Positions 9,001 to 17,065 are shown, numbered from the stretch's first letter. The stretch: 64,000 bases of DNA from Prosthecobacter sp. SYSU 5D2 (GCF_039655865.1 NZ_JBBYXL010000002.1:310001-374000); one strand, 5' to 3'. Program-made: numbers and translations. Notes: generated by a model from the letters alone, not told the origin.

Positions 9001-11932
9001 CAATGAAGGCGGCACGACTCTGTCCCCGGATGAGTTTGCCGTGCAGGTGCTGGTGAATGACGTGCCAGACATTCTTTTTGACACCACCCAGGTGAACAAG
9101 GCCCCTGGCAGCAGCCATACCTTTGACATCGCGGTCGGCGGTCAGGAGCCCTTTGAGTATCAGTGGCTGAAAAACGGCCAGCCGCTGGATGGCGAAACCA
9201 ACAAGCAGCTTGTGCTGGAAAACATCTCTGAGGATGACGAAGCCCTGTATTCGGTGGAGGTCACCAACCCTGTGGACACCGTCACCAGCGGGGCGGCGCT
9301 CCTCAACGTGCTGGATCCGATCTCCAGCGTGGTGGTGACCAAGACTCCGCAAAACGTCTATCTGAAGCAGACCGTCACCTTCAGTTCCACTGTCGTGGGA
9401 GACGGTCCCTTCACCTACCAATGGAAGAGGGGCACGGCCAACATCAATGGAGCCACCGGCCCGACCTTTGTCATTTCCAATGTGACGGCGGCGGCTGCCG
9501 GGAACTACAGCGTGGTGGTCACCTCCGAAGTCAACAGCGTGGTCAGCAACCTGGTTCCGCTGGTATTGAACGAGCCATTCCCCGCCATCCAGACTGCGCC
9601 GGTGCCCCGGACCGTGCTGACGGGATCCCCGTTTGAGATCCGGGTGCAGGCTTCCGGACTGCCAGTCCTGACCTATACCTGGAGAAAAGATAACCGTGTG
9701 CTACCTTTTGCAGGCACTCCTGTTATTTCGATAGAGTCGGCGACCCTCGCCGACGGCGGAACTTACGTGGTGGAAGTGTCCAACTCCGAAGGCAAGATCA
9801 GCACGGCGAAAGAGCCCTTCATCCCGGCTGAAATCGTTGTGGTGGACAGCGGCAGCCAGATTCTGCCGGTGGCCCCTCTCGGCACTGCCAAATTCACCGC
9901 CAGGGTGGCCATGGGCCGGAAGACCCAGGGCGTCACCTACCAGTGGAACAAAGTCCTGACCCGCGAAGTCGTCATCCCTGGAGAAGGTGATGGTGAAGAC
10001 GATGGAGAAGGCGATGGTGAAGGCGATGACAATGGAGACACCATTGTGATCGAAGAGTATCTGGTGCCCATCGTTCCAGGGGAAGATCCCCGCATCTCCG
10101 GCGCCAATACGAGCGAGATGGAAATTGAAGACGTGCAGCAGGGACTTTACACCGCCGTTCCCCCAGGGGACGAGGGGCTGTATCGCTGTGTGGTCACGGG
10201 GCTGGATGGTGTCAGCGTGACGGGATCTGAATACGACCTGCGCGTTTTCACCGCCGCGCCAGAGTTTACTGCCGAACTGGCCTTCCCTAACGGCCTCATC
10301 GGCCGTGACTACAGCTTCCAGGTGCCGGTGGAGCGTGACGACCGCTCCAAGACACCCGAGAAGATCACTGCCTCCGGCCTGCCTCCCGGCCTGAGCATTG
10401 ATCCCTTCTCCGGTCTGATCTCCGGCCGTCCTTCGGCAACGAAGGCAGGCGGCTACCGTGTGCGGATCACCCTGGCCAACAAGCTGGGCAAGGTAACCCG
10501 TGAGGGCATCCTGACCGTGGATGACCTCCTGCCGACGGTGACCGGTGCCTGGGTGGGCCTGGTGGACCGTGACCCCGTGCTGGGAGACAACCTGGGCGGG
10601 CGCCTGGACCTGACCGTCACGACGAAGGCCACCTTCAGCGGCAAGCTGATGTTTGCCGGCGCCACCTACGGGATCAAAGGTCTGCTGAACATGACTGACA
10701 CCGAGCCTGCCGCCGCCACGGGCAAGGTCTTCATCAAGCGCAAAGGCAAGCCGCTGCCACCGCCGCTGGAACTGGAATTCACCCTGGATCCGGTGAACAA
10801 CACCATCGCCTCCGGCACCATCACCGATGGAACCAGCACGGTGGACATCAGCGAAGGCTGGCGCATGACCTACAGCAAACTGGAGCCTGCCAGCACCTAC
10901 ACGGGTTATTATACCATGGCCCTGGGCCTGGCAGATGACAGCCCGCTGATCCCGGACGCTCCTCCGCTCTCCAATGACGGCTCCGCCATCGCACCGCTGG
11001 GGGCAGGTTATGCCACCTTCACCGTGGCCGCCGACGGCAAGCTGAAGATCGCCGGCAAGATGGCGGACGGAGAAAAGCTGACCTCCTCGACCTTCATCGG
11101 TCCGGACGGTGAGATCGCTCTCTACCAGCACCTCTACAAGCGCATCAAGTCTATCGGCAGGTATGTGGATGCCGAAGGCAACCTCATCATTGATCCGAAA
11201 ATGAAGGCCACCGGCGGCTCCGTCCACGGCAAGCTGGTCATTGATGACAAGGATGATGCGGATGCCCAGAACTCCAACAACACCGTTGGCGGCGACGTCA
11301 CCTGGGTGCGGCCACCGAGCCCGAGCGTGAAGGACCGCGCCTTCAAAACCGGCTTCGGCTTCAGCTTCTCCCCGCTGCAGGAGCCTCTGGACATCGTCGC
11401 CGTGGGCGGCCGCTATGATCCGCCTGCGGATGGCATGATCCTGGGCCTCACAGAAGCCGCCGTCACTGACAGTCCCAACGCACGGATTGAATTCTTCTAC
11501 GGTGGAGACCTCGACTTCTTCTACCGGGTGGAGATCCTGGATGCTGAATTCACCTCGCAGGATCCAAGTGTGAACGTGGTGGTGACCAAGAACAGCAAGA
11601 TCGTAGTCCCCAAAGACACCCAGTCCCCCGATGCCAAGACCACGGTCAAGGCGGTGGCGAAGACGGGACGGATCAACGGCTCCTTCGTGGTGACGGACTT
11701 CAACCCCCGCTATCCGCTGCGTCCTTACTACGTCAAGCGTTCGGTCAAGTTTGAAGGCGTCATCATCAACGAGCCCGTCTCTGGTGGTGGCACACAGCAG
11801 GTGGGTGTAGGCTTCTTCCTCCTGCCGCAGCTGCCCAATGCCGATCTGAATCCGAGCTCCACGGACAAAACCTCGCCGATTTACTCCGGCCGCTTCACCC
11901 TGGAGCCCCTGTCAGCGCCTGCTTTGCCCTGA
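2..11932 (+). CDS. Giant secreted adhesin-like protein with autotransporter-type beta-strand repeats (5' partial)
   Basis: The frame is open from base 2, so the true start and signal peptide lie upstream; about 3976 codons are visible, ending in TGA. Residues here count from the internal ATG at 44. The first 2900 residues are Gly/Asn/Thr-rich beta-strand sequence with recurring autotransporter-associated (PATR-type) units of the form TKxGxGxLxLxxxNxYxG, near residues 155, 731, 1172, 1564, 2092, 2197, 2351 and 2662. Three related G-x-GIPxGxxI units lie at about 1860-2040. Immunoglobulin-like domains follow (about 2910-3300) with YQWxxNG cores, then a Glu/Asp/Gly stretch near 3313, a putative-Ig (He_PIG-type) domain containing LPPGLSIDP, and a C-terminal module from about 3498 that recurs in two other proteins of this window. 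No C-terminal autotransporter beta-barrel is recognisable. Surface or extracellular adhesion is inferred from family architecture only. A hairpin terminator follows directly. Confidence 0.85.
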   Translation: MARTNTLSTTTAGGMGGILAGTSTGTLNSAYATVGQTTWATTAASGSNLFINGYAEGNYVTAFSATTTAGNVNISGSTSAAAGSYANTLRFNTNNGGTTTLTLNGTLNLMTGGILVTKNMTDNVIITGAAGSLQRGQNTINLDTVIHHYGSGLLILDVPLVNFTNAQALTKTGGGTLVLNKTNTFTGRVTLNEGTIQVGDGTLATANATLGAQATANNISMSAGTTLRFNVANPDMENVLGQMNGGGLLHLAATNQSMVTLASTNTNFVGDILVEGGILRMRSNSNGLANLRNNAVIGDGGTLNLHMVGTAALSSTKRLTLQDGAKVTVTTDTVTTTTPRTITTLSGVITIENTDANKKVSFDVGADRILTVSGVIRSANGFTKLGDGVMNVTANQFEEAVEGAVTATSGVVTPNSNPTLRGQVVVAEGELRLIANTIGRSLGATGVGNETIVQDGATLNLFGQSLNYGNDEDPFREIVRISGSGTDGAGALRTSNGQGGVSTIIMDGNATISGGGFFNTTSRLTVAGYDINRNTSTVAASDLLAGNYEQVDAVIHGNNRTLTIVGNSTFNDATGANVTFRDPTFASALNSIVIAEGTFRIEQEAGNTRAFQGLTAQNVTNGIRIAYAGPTLADQSNATLGLGPNVGSRLNFHRTFGTTHSVNITMDGVTAAANGGANYIELGTDASIPNPRTYLSGLITLTGAADRNIFNIDAATLRQTVTEQGNLTGHIQSKLVVNGQITGVGGFTKTGLNELRLTADNTFTGAMNILRSGAVSVPWQDNTVVIGTNSYNTLGDAEGWAEWGVTLSGLNGRVSGTTAINLQRRGMLVLDNTNRLDLTSQVTGGNNNNRVNNAASINFDHGWLRIIGGTETNTESLATEAGARINVLSGTNTIELMPTSGTSTSMILSIGEISRSAGAVLQFNNLDSTSKFGSLLSADAGLDSVQVLLENIGTLQQSGLGAGLTDKKVVIGLLGGIMPHEYLSDIREHGYNNANISDYLAQGRIQQAIAASHFMTYDPATKVLRPLDDSEYFVPANGLLDNLPSGASGQNVNLLEMVSIARQNMTINSLRFGPLSDSLGNNVGENVPYHSATTLTSLVDAHQLQLLVDGTLTISSGMISSAYFTTGNNAVTPNNTGAFDTLIAGGTLNFGSREAIINNQNAVIRANDGTVQLGNLEIRSIISGSGGLLKTGQSPVFLDGRNTYSGVTTVSNGTLFLRNGRHALGAGGEGNGVVIEGNGSLSSGSGIQVGSAAAYENVLIKALAADQYVMRADSDLTNWFSHVTVDNVDKAGHVLFSPIVRLDNDASAVFNGNFYGGSSAVSQDILATDSRTITFETPTPTSSTQFFNNTFIFRGQFGDKSDAEGNAVPIADSISTLQTLAGTRTNENEVLQVRLAGGSSETNFIMEQQYNAVGRLTLFQGNLLITYDPDDTSPEGTGFWTNSAISKIGGGVSSTAANAESFGLSGGSTMQGFIMDSNTYGAATGTGAAAAAGVSSLFLTKAGQHFNMATWSAIGGGAKWIGGLNETGTVYFGNSADTGTLTIVNAGVRLHAAAGGTVEFDQRMVTSGTVGATTNNPQITKSGRGTVIVKNSTNTAVSAVNLEIAGGKLVLDHAGANVALVRSTGANNAFMGGGVLHAVGNPGANSVVALASTSTTNSVLNLRVGSGTEIIAEGRGGFTMTVNAGNTNNNVSGGVNRSNITRLSGSSLNFVEATGGIINLNFNEFTPSATRDTIIPWATYSNTPRQALDFAMSPTGTGRVTAVTRQAADEENDLASWTERRNITELGSGFTGTLVDSLILNTLRFDTAAASAVTLGTNSVLSLEGNGIAGGILVSSNTGSANKSITGGYLTAFNSGAFGGSIVAGSNIISNVPLVAFGNLSVNDPIAGVGIPDGTSITDLNPGARTITISLNAIETLEYTNLSNFITSFIELDFAGRLVNGSRLVTNVTNVGALETGMRITGNGIPVGTTISEINENEVTLSVPATISSPGNGTSPLKYVVGGTQAGSTVIRGVPSGFDLAVDMPISGAGIPVGAYIESFSEANNTITMTIAANATVPVTRLSTSTPEIMIHHYGQGTLTVGSTVTGNGSLTIAGPMTTLPEQFGTTGVVKLTGNNSYTGSTVVTGSVLEISNVNALGINPTSAANGHIILNGGTLRWTGDVANLGNRGITFHGSGGVIDIVKPTANLMIGDGISGAQASIASQALFQGDLVKMGAGSLTLTGNNATFQGMLDVREGTLIVMADNGTSNAGDITPLGTTRSKADSTILRSGTNLQMFLGNGANGGDWTLDEFITFEGNNVFTYGGLQDVAENIALDLPVYNLGSRRPLNLNGILEILGTTTFDVTANGILRFGNNSGYITGSGNIIKDGQGQLQFRSNIPDWTGGLEIKQGTVIVGNQADALGTGYVSGKTIILGSTERQDAAELLVQLADTSIQGWLFEVNNDIEVVYNPTQTKRLGIDATSNSTQVNYNGDITLNDNLILLMRDVSNAIGGEQAYVNFNGSFRDGAVTSGNLLVQTDDVTPNNLTQGRNYGYAVLNADNSGWTGDITISNNLAYNQDTTAILRVGHSRALTAANDVKMNYNSILQAGGRNVTIGNLSTLGGEGGFYGDAGTMSSNNGSTEIIENAASTPSTLTITQTTPVTYEAVWDAHFRNGTLNSQFFAPGANVQQPSAALSITKAGNGWATLTLDNDYTGATVVQAGVLQVGRNGLGDTGALPSAANAATLMTRVMAGATIAGTGTVQGRLTILSGGTLQAGDSAGADLGTLVVNGNVIFSTGSNALMQVRTASYNNPGSLTASDDQYVFWRNGVLTDAFSGGLSDLVTTSQHDMVMATGTINWAPGSKITLASDGYTPKAGDIIRMFNATSFVGDINVGPELRSGGENLPGLDLILFALGGNLLWDVSYFNSHGILMVVEADVAVSSIPAPVITQMPQSNQSQTEPLEPGTMVTLTAQATTTGDPAKLRYQWILNGIPVFGATNRIYTFPVNFNTKGVYTIAATNEGGTTLSPDEFAVQVLVNDVPDILFDTTQVNKAPGSSHTFDIAVGGQEPFEYQWLKNGQPLDGETNKQLVLENISEDDEALYSVEVTNPVDTVTSGAALLNVLDPISSVVVTKTPQNVYLKQTVTFSSTVVGDGPFTYQWKRGTANINGATGPTFVISNVTAAAAGNYSVVVTSEVNSVVSNLVPLVLNEPFPAIQTAPVPRTVLTGSPFEIRVQASGLPVLTYTWRKDNRVLPFAGTPVISIESATLADGGTYVVEVSNSEGKISTAKEPFIPAEIVVVDSGSQILPVAPLGTAKFTARVAMGRKTQGVTYQWNKVLTREVVIPGEGDGEDDGEGDGEGDDNGDTIVIEEYLVPIVPGEDPRISGANTSEMEIEDVQQGLYTAVPPGDEGLYRCVVTGLDGVSVTGSEYDLRVFTAAPEFTAELAFPNGLIGRDYSFQVPVERDDRSKTPEKITASGLPPGLSIDPFSGLISGRPSATKAGGYRVRITLANKLGKVTREGILTVDDLLPTVTGAWVGLVDRDPVLGDNLGGRLDLTVTTKATFSGKLMFAGATYGIKGLLNMTDTEPAAATGKVFIKRKGKPLPPPLELEFTLDPVNNTIASGTITDGTSTVDISEGWRMTYSKLEPASTYTGYYTMALGLADDSPLIPDAPPLSNDGSAIAPLGAGYATFTVAADGKLKIAGKMADGEKLTSSTFIGPDGEIALYQHLYKRIKSIGRYVDAEGNLIIDPKMKATGGSVHGKLVIDDKDDADAQNSNNTVGGDVTWVRPPSPSVKDRAFKTGFGFSFSPLQEPLDIVAVGGRYDPPADGMILGLTEAAVTDSPNARIEFFYGGDLDFFYRVEILDAEFTSQDPSVNVVVTKNSKIVVPKDTQSPDAKTTVKAVAKTGRINGSFVVTDFNPRYPLRPYYVKRSVKFEGVIINEPVSGGGTQQVGVGFFLLPQLPNADLNPSSTDKTSPIYSGRFTLEPLSAPALP

Positions 11933-11965
11933 GACCTGGACCACCCAGGCAGTCAATGAACCGTC

Positions 11966-12001
11966 ACAGCCGCCAGCCCACCGCTGGCGGCTGTTTCATT
12001 T
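11966..12001 (+). terminator. Rho-independent terminator after the giant adhesin gene
   Basis: A perfect 12-bp stem (left arm 11966-11977, right arm 11983-11994) encloses the 5-base loop CCACC and is followed by TTCATTT. It begins 33 bases after the stop codon. Confidence 0.8.
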
Positions 12002-12223
12002 GGATGGGTCATCATTCTGCACTTCTGATCGCATAATCCAGGTGAGGTCTTGAACCCGAACTGCGTGATTGATCATCCGCCGCCGGCTGCCAATGTCTTC
12101 TGCTGAATTGCGGATGCCGGATTGAACAGGAAGAAGGGGCAGATTTTGGAGCCCCTTTGTGAGATCCTCTCTATGCCAAACGTGTGTTTATGAAGGCGCG
12201 TAGCACCTGCGGGTCATCCCACC
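12002..12223. other. Intergenic stretch between convergent genes
   Basis: No credible gene is seen. A 7-bp hairpin (AAGGGGC/GCCCCTT with a 10-base loop) lies near 12132-12156 and could help end the minus-strand gene, but it has no clear T tract on that strand. Confidence 0.4.
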
Positions 12224-14008
12224 TCAATCCCGCAGTGTCCTCGGCCGGTCCGTGTAGAATGTCATTTGCAGGCTCAGGTTTTCCTTGGCACCGACGGGAA
12301 GGGCCACCAGGGGCAGGGGCACTTTGAATTCGAAGTCGGCGATGGGGAGAAACTCGCGGTCGAAGGCGAGCATGGGGCCGCGGAAAAGCAGGTCGGGCCA
12401 TTCGCCATAAGGGCCGGTAAAGGCCTCGTGCAGGTATTTGAGCCGGGCGCTGAGGGGGGTCATGACGAAGCCTGCCACCGGGTTTCCGTGGGCCATTGCG
12501 CGCTCTTTCATGAGACCATATTCATCTCTTTTCACCGGGATCCAGACGGCGGGAGTATCCGCATACCAGGCCACAAACCAGGGCGCGTCAGAAAAGATGA
12601 TCTCCTCCGGCGTGACGAGCCTGCGCACGAGTGAAACGCGGTCCGGGACGTAGGGGGGCCAGTGGGGATAGATGCGGTTGCGCAGGGTCAGGCCCAGCTT
12701 CACCTGGGCGGGCAGGCTGTTCATCATGGGCAGGGCGCTGATGGCCAGCGCCACCAACACATAGCCGTGCCTGGCCCAAAGGCCGTTTCCTGAAGGGGCC
12801 AGCCGCGCCCACAGGACCGCCAGCATGGCGGTGCCAAAGAGGGTCATCGCGGGAACTAGCACGAGGTAAAGCTGGTTGTCATCCTGCTGTCCATCCGGCA
12901 GGCCGATGAAGCCCATCCCGATGGTGACGGCCAGCAGTACCAGACCCAGGCCCAGCCGTGCCGCAGCGGTCTCCGCCCGCCGGAAGCGGTGCAGGAGCGC
13001 CACCAGGAAAAACAGGGCAGGGAGCCCGTGACCGAAATGGGAAAAAAGATCCCCCACCTGGGTCTGCCAGTTCAGCAGGAGCTTGCGCAGCAGATCCGCC
13101 ACCTGGACGGAGGGCATGCCCAGGGAAAACTGGCGCTGAAGGGTGGAGGCATCCAGCGGCAGGAGATGTGTCTGGAAAAGTGTCTTGGCACCGCCCAAAG
13201 GGTCTCCGGACGCCTGGTAGAGCCACCAGCCCCAGCCGGCCAGGGCCAGGCCGGGGAACGCGGCCACGCAGACTGCCGCCATTTTCCGCCCGGGCAGGGC
13301 CACGGCTACCGCCAGGATGAGTCCCAGGACCAGCCACAATGCCAGCCAGTGTGTCAGCACCATCAATCCAGCTACCAGGCCCAGGGCAGCCACCGGAAGG
13401 GCTGTGCCCTGCCCCTGATGGGCACCGGTGACTGCGGCGGTGAAGAGGCGGAAGGCGGCGGCCATCAGCGGTAGCAGCAGGCCCGCCGGGCTGCCGCTCA
13501 CGGCCAGCTCCCACAGGGGCTCACACACCAGCAGGGCGGTCACCGCCACGGCGGCGATGGTGTCATCAAAGAGCTTCCGCGCGGCGCCATGCGTCCACAG
13601 CAGCGTCAGCAGCATGCCCGTGACGCCGAAGCAGGCGATGACACGGTCCAGCAAATAGATGGAGCCATTTTTGGCAGGCTCGTATAAATGATGACGGTGC
13701 AGCAGCTTGAAGACCGGCGCCCAGAGCAGAGGTTGCAGCGGCGGCTGGGTGATGTCCGGCATGGCGGACGGGGCCGGGTCTTTGCCTGCCTGGCTGAGCA
13801 GCGCCCAGGCATAAGGGCGGATGACCTGGGTCTGAAAATAATTCCCGCGTGCCATCTCGCGTGACATCTGCGCCTGTTCCATGCCTGCGGCACTGTTCAG
13901 CCCGCGAAAGGTGATGAACACATGCACCAGGGCCATGCCGATGGCGACGCCGTAAAAGGCGAGCCGGAAGAGCGGATTGCCGGCGGTGTTCGGAGACGGG
14001 TGCGTCAT
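12224..14008 (-). CDS. Multi-pass membrane protein resembling GT-C glycosyltransferases
   Basis: This 594-residue protein has about a dozen hydrophobic segments spread over its first 450 residues and a soluble C-terminal part, the usual layout of GT-C enzymes that move sugars from lipid carriers on the outer face of the membrane. The segment after the first transmembrane helix reads MEQAQMSREMARG, which resembles the first extracytoplasmic loop of ArnT/PMT-type transferases, where an acidic residue is catalytic; here it would be Glu. The ATG at 14006-14008 is preferred over an upstream TTG at 14054-14056 because it is followed directly by a short polar leader and the first helix. It is separated from the TPR gene upstream by a terminator, so it is probably transcribed separately. 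The substrate is unknown, and the family call rests on topology rather than clear motifs. Confidence 0.6.
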   Translation of the reverse strand: MTHPSPNTAGNPLFRLAFYGVAIGMALVHVFITFRGLNSAAGMEQAQMSREMARGNYFQTQVIRPYAWALLSQAGKDPAPSAMPDITQPPLQPLLWAPVFKLLHRHHLYEPAKNGSIYLLDRVIACFGVTGMLLTLLWTHGAARKLFDDTIAAVAVTALLVCEPLWELAVSGSPAGLLLPLMAAAFRLFTAAVTGAHQGQGTALPVAALGLVAGLMVLTHWLALWLVLGLILAVAVALPGRKMAAVCVAAFPGLALAGWGWWLYQASGDPLGGAKTLFQTHLLPLDASTLQRQFSLGMPSVQVADLLRKLLLNWQTQVGDLFSHFGHGLPALFFLVALLHRFRRAETAAARLGLGLVLLAVTIGMGFIGLPDGQQDDNQLYLVLVPAMTLFGTAMLAVLWARLAPSGNGLWARHGYVLVALAISALPMMNSLPAQVKLGLTLRNRIYPHWPPYVPDRVSLVRRLVTPEEIIFSDAPWFVAWYADTPAVWIPVKRDEYGLMKERAMAHGNPVAGFVMTPLSARLKYLHEAFTGPYGEWPDLLFRGPMLAFDREFLPIADFEFKVPLPLVALPVGAKENLSLQMTFYTDRPRTLRD

Positions 14009-14071
14009 GTCGGTAGGGTGGCAGGACTTTGTGCCCTGGTTTGGGCCGGTTTGCAATCACGCCGCGCAGGC

Positions 14072-14109
14072 AAAAAAATCCCCGGTCCGCTGACGGGCAG
14101 ACCAGGGAT
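14072..14109 (-). terminator. Rho-independent terminator of the TPR gene
   Basis: Read on the minus strand, a 10-bp stem (14100-14109 with 14078-14087, one U-G wobble) is followed by seven Ts (complement of 14072-14078). It lies 25 bases past the stop of the TPR gene and separates it from the membrane protein gene downstream. Confidence 0.85.
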
Positions 14110-14134
14110 ATGAATGGCAGCGGCCGAGGTGATG

Positions 14135-15496
14135 TCAGGTGTAGGAGGACTCCACGCGTGTGGCCACGTCGCGGTAGCCGTAATCGGCGTTGTAGATTTC
14201 CTTCAGGGCATCCAGGTACTGCTCCTGCTTGCCCATCTTTTCAGAGACCAGGGCCAGCTCATAGAGAATCTCTTTTTTCATGTTGTCCATGACCACGAGT
14301 TCCTTGGCGGCCTCGCTCAGCGCACTGAAGGCCAGGTCGTTCATGTTCTTCTTCTCAAAGCAGCGGCCCAGCATGAGGATGGCCTTGATGCGGATGTTGG
14401 GGTTGCTCTTGGCCTGCTGGAGCTCCGGAATGGCCTCGGTAAACAGGCCGGCGTTGAAGTAGGCCTGGCCGAGGTCAAAGCGCAGGGCCTTGTCGGTCGG
14501 GTTCCGCTCCACACGGGCTTTGGATTCGCTGATGGCACCCTGGGAGCGCTGCTTGCGCACCTCGGCCAGCTCGGCGCGGCGCAGCTCGATCTCCGGATCA
14601 TCCGGATACGCCTCGATGTGGGCGGCCATCTGCTGGATGTACACGTCCTGGGCTTTTTCACGGATCAGCTCCGTGCGGCGCTGCAGCGCCACGTCGCCGG
14701 GATTCAGGGTAAGGGCGTATTCATAGAAGGACAGGGCATTGTCCGTCTGGTCCAGCTCTTCATAGAGCTGGGCCATGCTCTTGACGTTGTTGATATTGGT
14801 CTGGTCCTTGTTGTACTCCTCGATGAAGTGGGCCAGGAGGGATTCGGTTTGCTCCTGGGTGCGGCCCTGCTTGTTCAGCATTTCCAGCAGGTTGGACTCC
14901 TTGTTGTCCTTCTGGGCGTCCTTGATGTTGCCGGTGCCCCAGCCCTGGGTCTTGATGGAGTTGCGGGCAGCGGCGTCCTTTTCGCCTTTGGAGGCATTGA
15001 GGTCCTTGGGGTCAATTTTGAGGATGTCCGCATAGACCTTGCTGGCCTTGCCGGGCTCGTCATGGGTCATGAAGTGGTCCGCCAGGGTGTGCATCACCTT
15101 GGTGTTGTTCGGCTGGCCTTTGCAGATCGTTTCCAGGGCAAAGGCGGCCAGGTCCGGAAAGCCCAGCTTCATGGCCATCTCATACATCTGCTGGTTGGCG
15201 GCGACGTTGTAGGGGTCCTTCTGAAGGACGTTTTCCTCGATTTCGGCGATGGCTTCCAGAGGGTCTTTCTTGGAGGTGCCCTTGAAGCCGAAACTGAATT
15301 TCTTGCCGCCGCCGCCGGCCGCTTCCCCTTCGGCCCCGCGCAGGGCCTTGCGGCCTTCCATGAAATAGGGGACCTCTTTGACAATGGGCAGCAGCAGGCT
15401 CACAGCATACTCCCAGTTCTTCTGCTCGATGGAGAGCATGCCTCTTTTCCAAAGATTCTGATGCTTCGGCTGCAGTTCGCTCGCGGTGACGATCAT
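14135..15496 (-). CDS. TPR-repeat protein
   Basis: The protein has 453 residues with no signal peptide. It is almost wholly alpha-helical and carries successive tetratricopeptide-like units, for example LAQLYEEL-type and ALSFYEYALTLNPGD segments in the middle and FDLGQAYFNAGLFTEAI towards the C-terminus. A Gly/Lys-rich insert (AAGGGGKKFSFGF) occurs near residue 60-72. TPRs mediate protein-protein contacts; the partner is unknown. The ATG at 15494-15496 lies 4 bases after the stop of the small membrane protein gene upstream, so the two are almost certainly co-transcribed and the membrane protein is a candidate partner. A strong terminator follows. Confidence 0.75.
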   Translation of the reverse strand: MIVTASELQPKHQNLWKRGMLSIEQKNWEYAVSLLLPIVKEVPYFMEGRKALRGAEGEAAGGGGKKFSFGFKGTSKKDPLEAIAEIEENVLQKDPYNVAANQQMYEMAMKLGFPDLAAFALETICKGQPNNTKVMHTLADHFMTHDEPGKASKVYADILKIDPKDLNASKGEKDAAARNSIKTQGWGTGNIKDAQKDNKESNLLEMLNKQGRTQEQTESLLAHFIEEYNKDQTNINNVKSMAQLYEELDQTDNALSFYEYALTLNPGDVALQRRTELIREKAQDVYIQQMAAHIEAYPDDPEIELRRAELAEVRKQRSQGAISESKARVERNPTDKALRFDLGQAYFNAGLFTEAIPELQQAKSNPNIRIKAILMLGRCFEKKNMNDLAFSALSEAAKELVVMDNMKKEILYELALVSEKMGKQEQYLDALKEIYNADYGYRDVATRVESSYT

Positions 15497-15500
15497 GGTG

Positions 15501-15707
15501 CTATTTGCTTTTCGGGGGGTTGGCTTGAGTGTCTTTGGGGTCCTGGCTCTCCGTCTTTGGAGTGACCAGTTCGGTCAGCGACTGCCATTCCTCCTTCACG
15601 CCCTGGCTGAAGCCCTTTGCGCTGAATCCATGCTCAAAGAGCACCATCCAGCAGAAAGTGGCGGCCAAAAAGGCAAGTAACCAGAGGAATTTTGAAAACA
15701 GACGCAT
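15501..15707 (-). CDS. Small single-pass membrane protein
   Basis: The 68-residue protein begins MRLFSKFLW and continues with one hydrophobic helix (about residues 5-24), then a hydrophilic tail rich in Lys, Pro, Glu and Asp. It stops with TAG 4 bases before the TPR gene, giving a two-gene operon. No family is recognised. The helix plus charged tail fits a membrane tether or a small subunit for the TPR protein; this is inference from position. Confidence 0.6.
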   Translation of the reverse strand: MRLFSKFLWLLAFLAATFCWMVLFEHGFSAKGFSQGVKEEWQSLTELVTPKTESQDPKDTQANPPKSK

Positions 15708-15877
15708 GTCCCGGAAAAATGAAGATTACAAATAAACTGCCCTGCGCGTCCAGCACGGACTTTTTGTTTTAGGGGATGTTTTATGAAACCGGCCTGCTCC
15801 TGGGGGGAGCAGGGCCTGAAATTTAAACCACCCCCGGACAAAGGCGCACTTGCGGGGCGGGCCACCTCTGGGGCAAC

Positions 15878-17065
15878 ATGCGTGCCATGACACCCCTCCA
15901 TCACCTCCGCGCCGGCATCATCGGTACCGGTTTCATCGGCCCGGTCCACATTGAGGCCCTCAAGCGCCTGGGCATCCAGGTCACCGCCATCTGCGCCTCC
16001 TCCAAAAGCGCCCGCCAGACGGCGGAGCAGTGGGGCATTGAGGAAGTTTATGGGGATTATGACCACGAGGCCATGTACGCCAGCCCAAATGTGGACGTGG
16101 TCCACATCACCTCCCCCAACAAGGCGCATGTGGAGCAGTGTCTCTCCGCCCTGGACATGGGCAAGCACGTCATCTGCGAAAAACCGTTGGGCATGAACAC
16201 CCAGGAGACCGCCCAGGTCGTCGCCGCCGTCAAGAAAGGCGGGAAAAAGGGTCCCGTCTTCGCGGTCAATTACATGTGCCGCTTCTTCCCTGCCGTCCTC
16301 CAGATGCGCGCCATGGTGGAGCGCGGGGACATTGGCGAGATCATCCACGTCCAGGGCCACTTCTTCCAGGACTGGCTGCTGCACCAGACAGACTTTAACT
16401 GGCGCGTCCTGGCCAGCGAGGGCGGCAAGCTGCGTGCCGTGGGGGACATCGGCACACACTGGATTGATGCCGTCAGCTTCATCCTGGGGGCCAAAGCGCA
16501 GAGCGTCTTTGCCCACATCGAGACCTTTCACAAAACCCGGCTTCGCCCCAAAGGCCAGGTGCAGACCTTTGCCAAAGTGGATCCCAAAACCATGGTGCCC
16601 TATAAAGTGGATACTGAGGACTTCGGCAGCGTGCTGCTCAAGTTTGGCAAATCCAAACATGGCCATGCCGATGGCGTGCATGCCAATGCCAGCATCTCCC
16701 AGGTGGCCGCCGGCTGGAAGTGCAGCCTGGCCCTGGGCATCTACGGCACCAAAGGCAGCCTGCAATGGGACCTCCAGCAGCCCAACGAAATCACCCACGG
16801 CCGTCGCGACCAGCCTAACCAAATCTTGCAACGCGGCACCCCGGGATTCCTCGAAGACGTCGCCAACTTCACCGACTACCCCGGCGGCCACGCCGAAGGC
16901 TTCAGCGACGCCCACAAGATGCACTACCGCGCCGTGTATGAGCACATCGCCAGCGGCAAGACCACCCCCGCCCTCTTTGCCACCGCCGAAGACGGCCACC
17001 ATGAGGTGAAGCTGTGCGAAGCCATCCTGCAAAGCAGCCGGGAAAAAAGCTGGGTGAAGGTGTGA
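15878..17065 (+). CDS. Gfo/Idh/MocA-family NAD(P)-dependent oxidoreductase
   Basis: The 395-residue protein has an N-terminal Rossmann fold with the dinucleotide signature GIIGTGFIGPVH (about residues 13-24) and the family motif HVICEKPLG near residue 100, whose Lys is usually catalytic. The C-terminal alpha/beta domain contains GDIGTHWIDA, typical of the sugar-binding face. Members oxidise or reduce sugars, inositols or their derivatives, and the substrate cannot be read from the sequence. An in-frame ATG nine bases downstream (15887) is an equally possible start; the first is kept because it gives MRAMTPLHH before the Rossmann strand. No RBS decides between them. The gene stands alone and is followed by a hairpin terminator. 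Confidence 0.88.
   Translation: MRAMTPLHHLRAGIIGTGFIGPVHIEALKRLGIQVTAICASSKSARQTAEQWGIEEVYGDYDHEAMYASPNVDVVHITSPNKAHVEQCLSALDMGKHVICEKPLGMNTQETAQVVAAVKKGGKKGPVFAVNYMCRFFPAVLQMRAMVERGDIGEIIHVQGHFFQDWLLHQTDFNWRVLASEGGKLRAVGDIGTHWIDAVSFILGAKAQSVFAHIETFHKTRLRPKGQVQTFAKVDPKTMVPYKVDTEDFGSVLLKFGKSKHGHADGVHANASISQVAAGWKCSLALGIYGTKGSLQWDLQQPNEITHGRRDQPNQILQRGTPGFLEDVANFTDYPGGHAEGFSDAHKMHYRAVYEHIASGKTTPALFATAEDGHHEVKLCEAILQSSREKSWVKV

Noticed and set aside
5687..9421. 1244-codon open frame on the minus strand
   Set aside because: It lies wholly inside the giant adhesin gene. Its product is rich in His, Gln and Gly, with no domain and no start context, as expected for a shadow of biased codon use.
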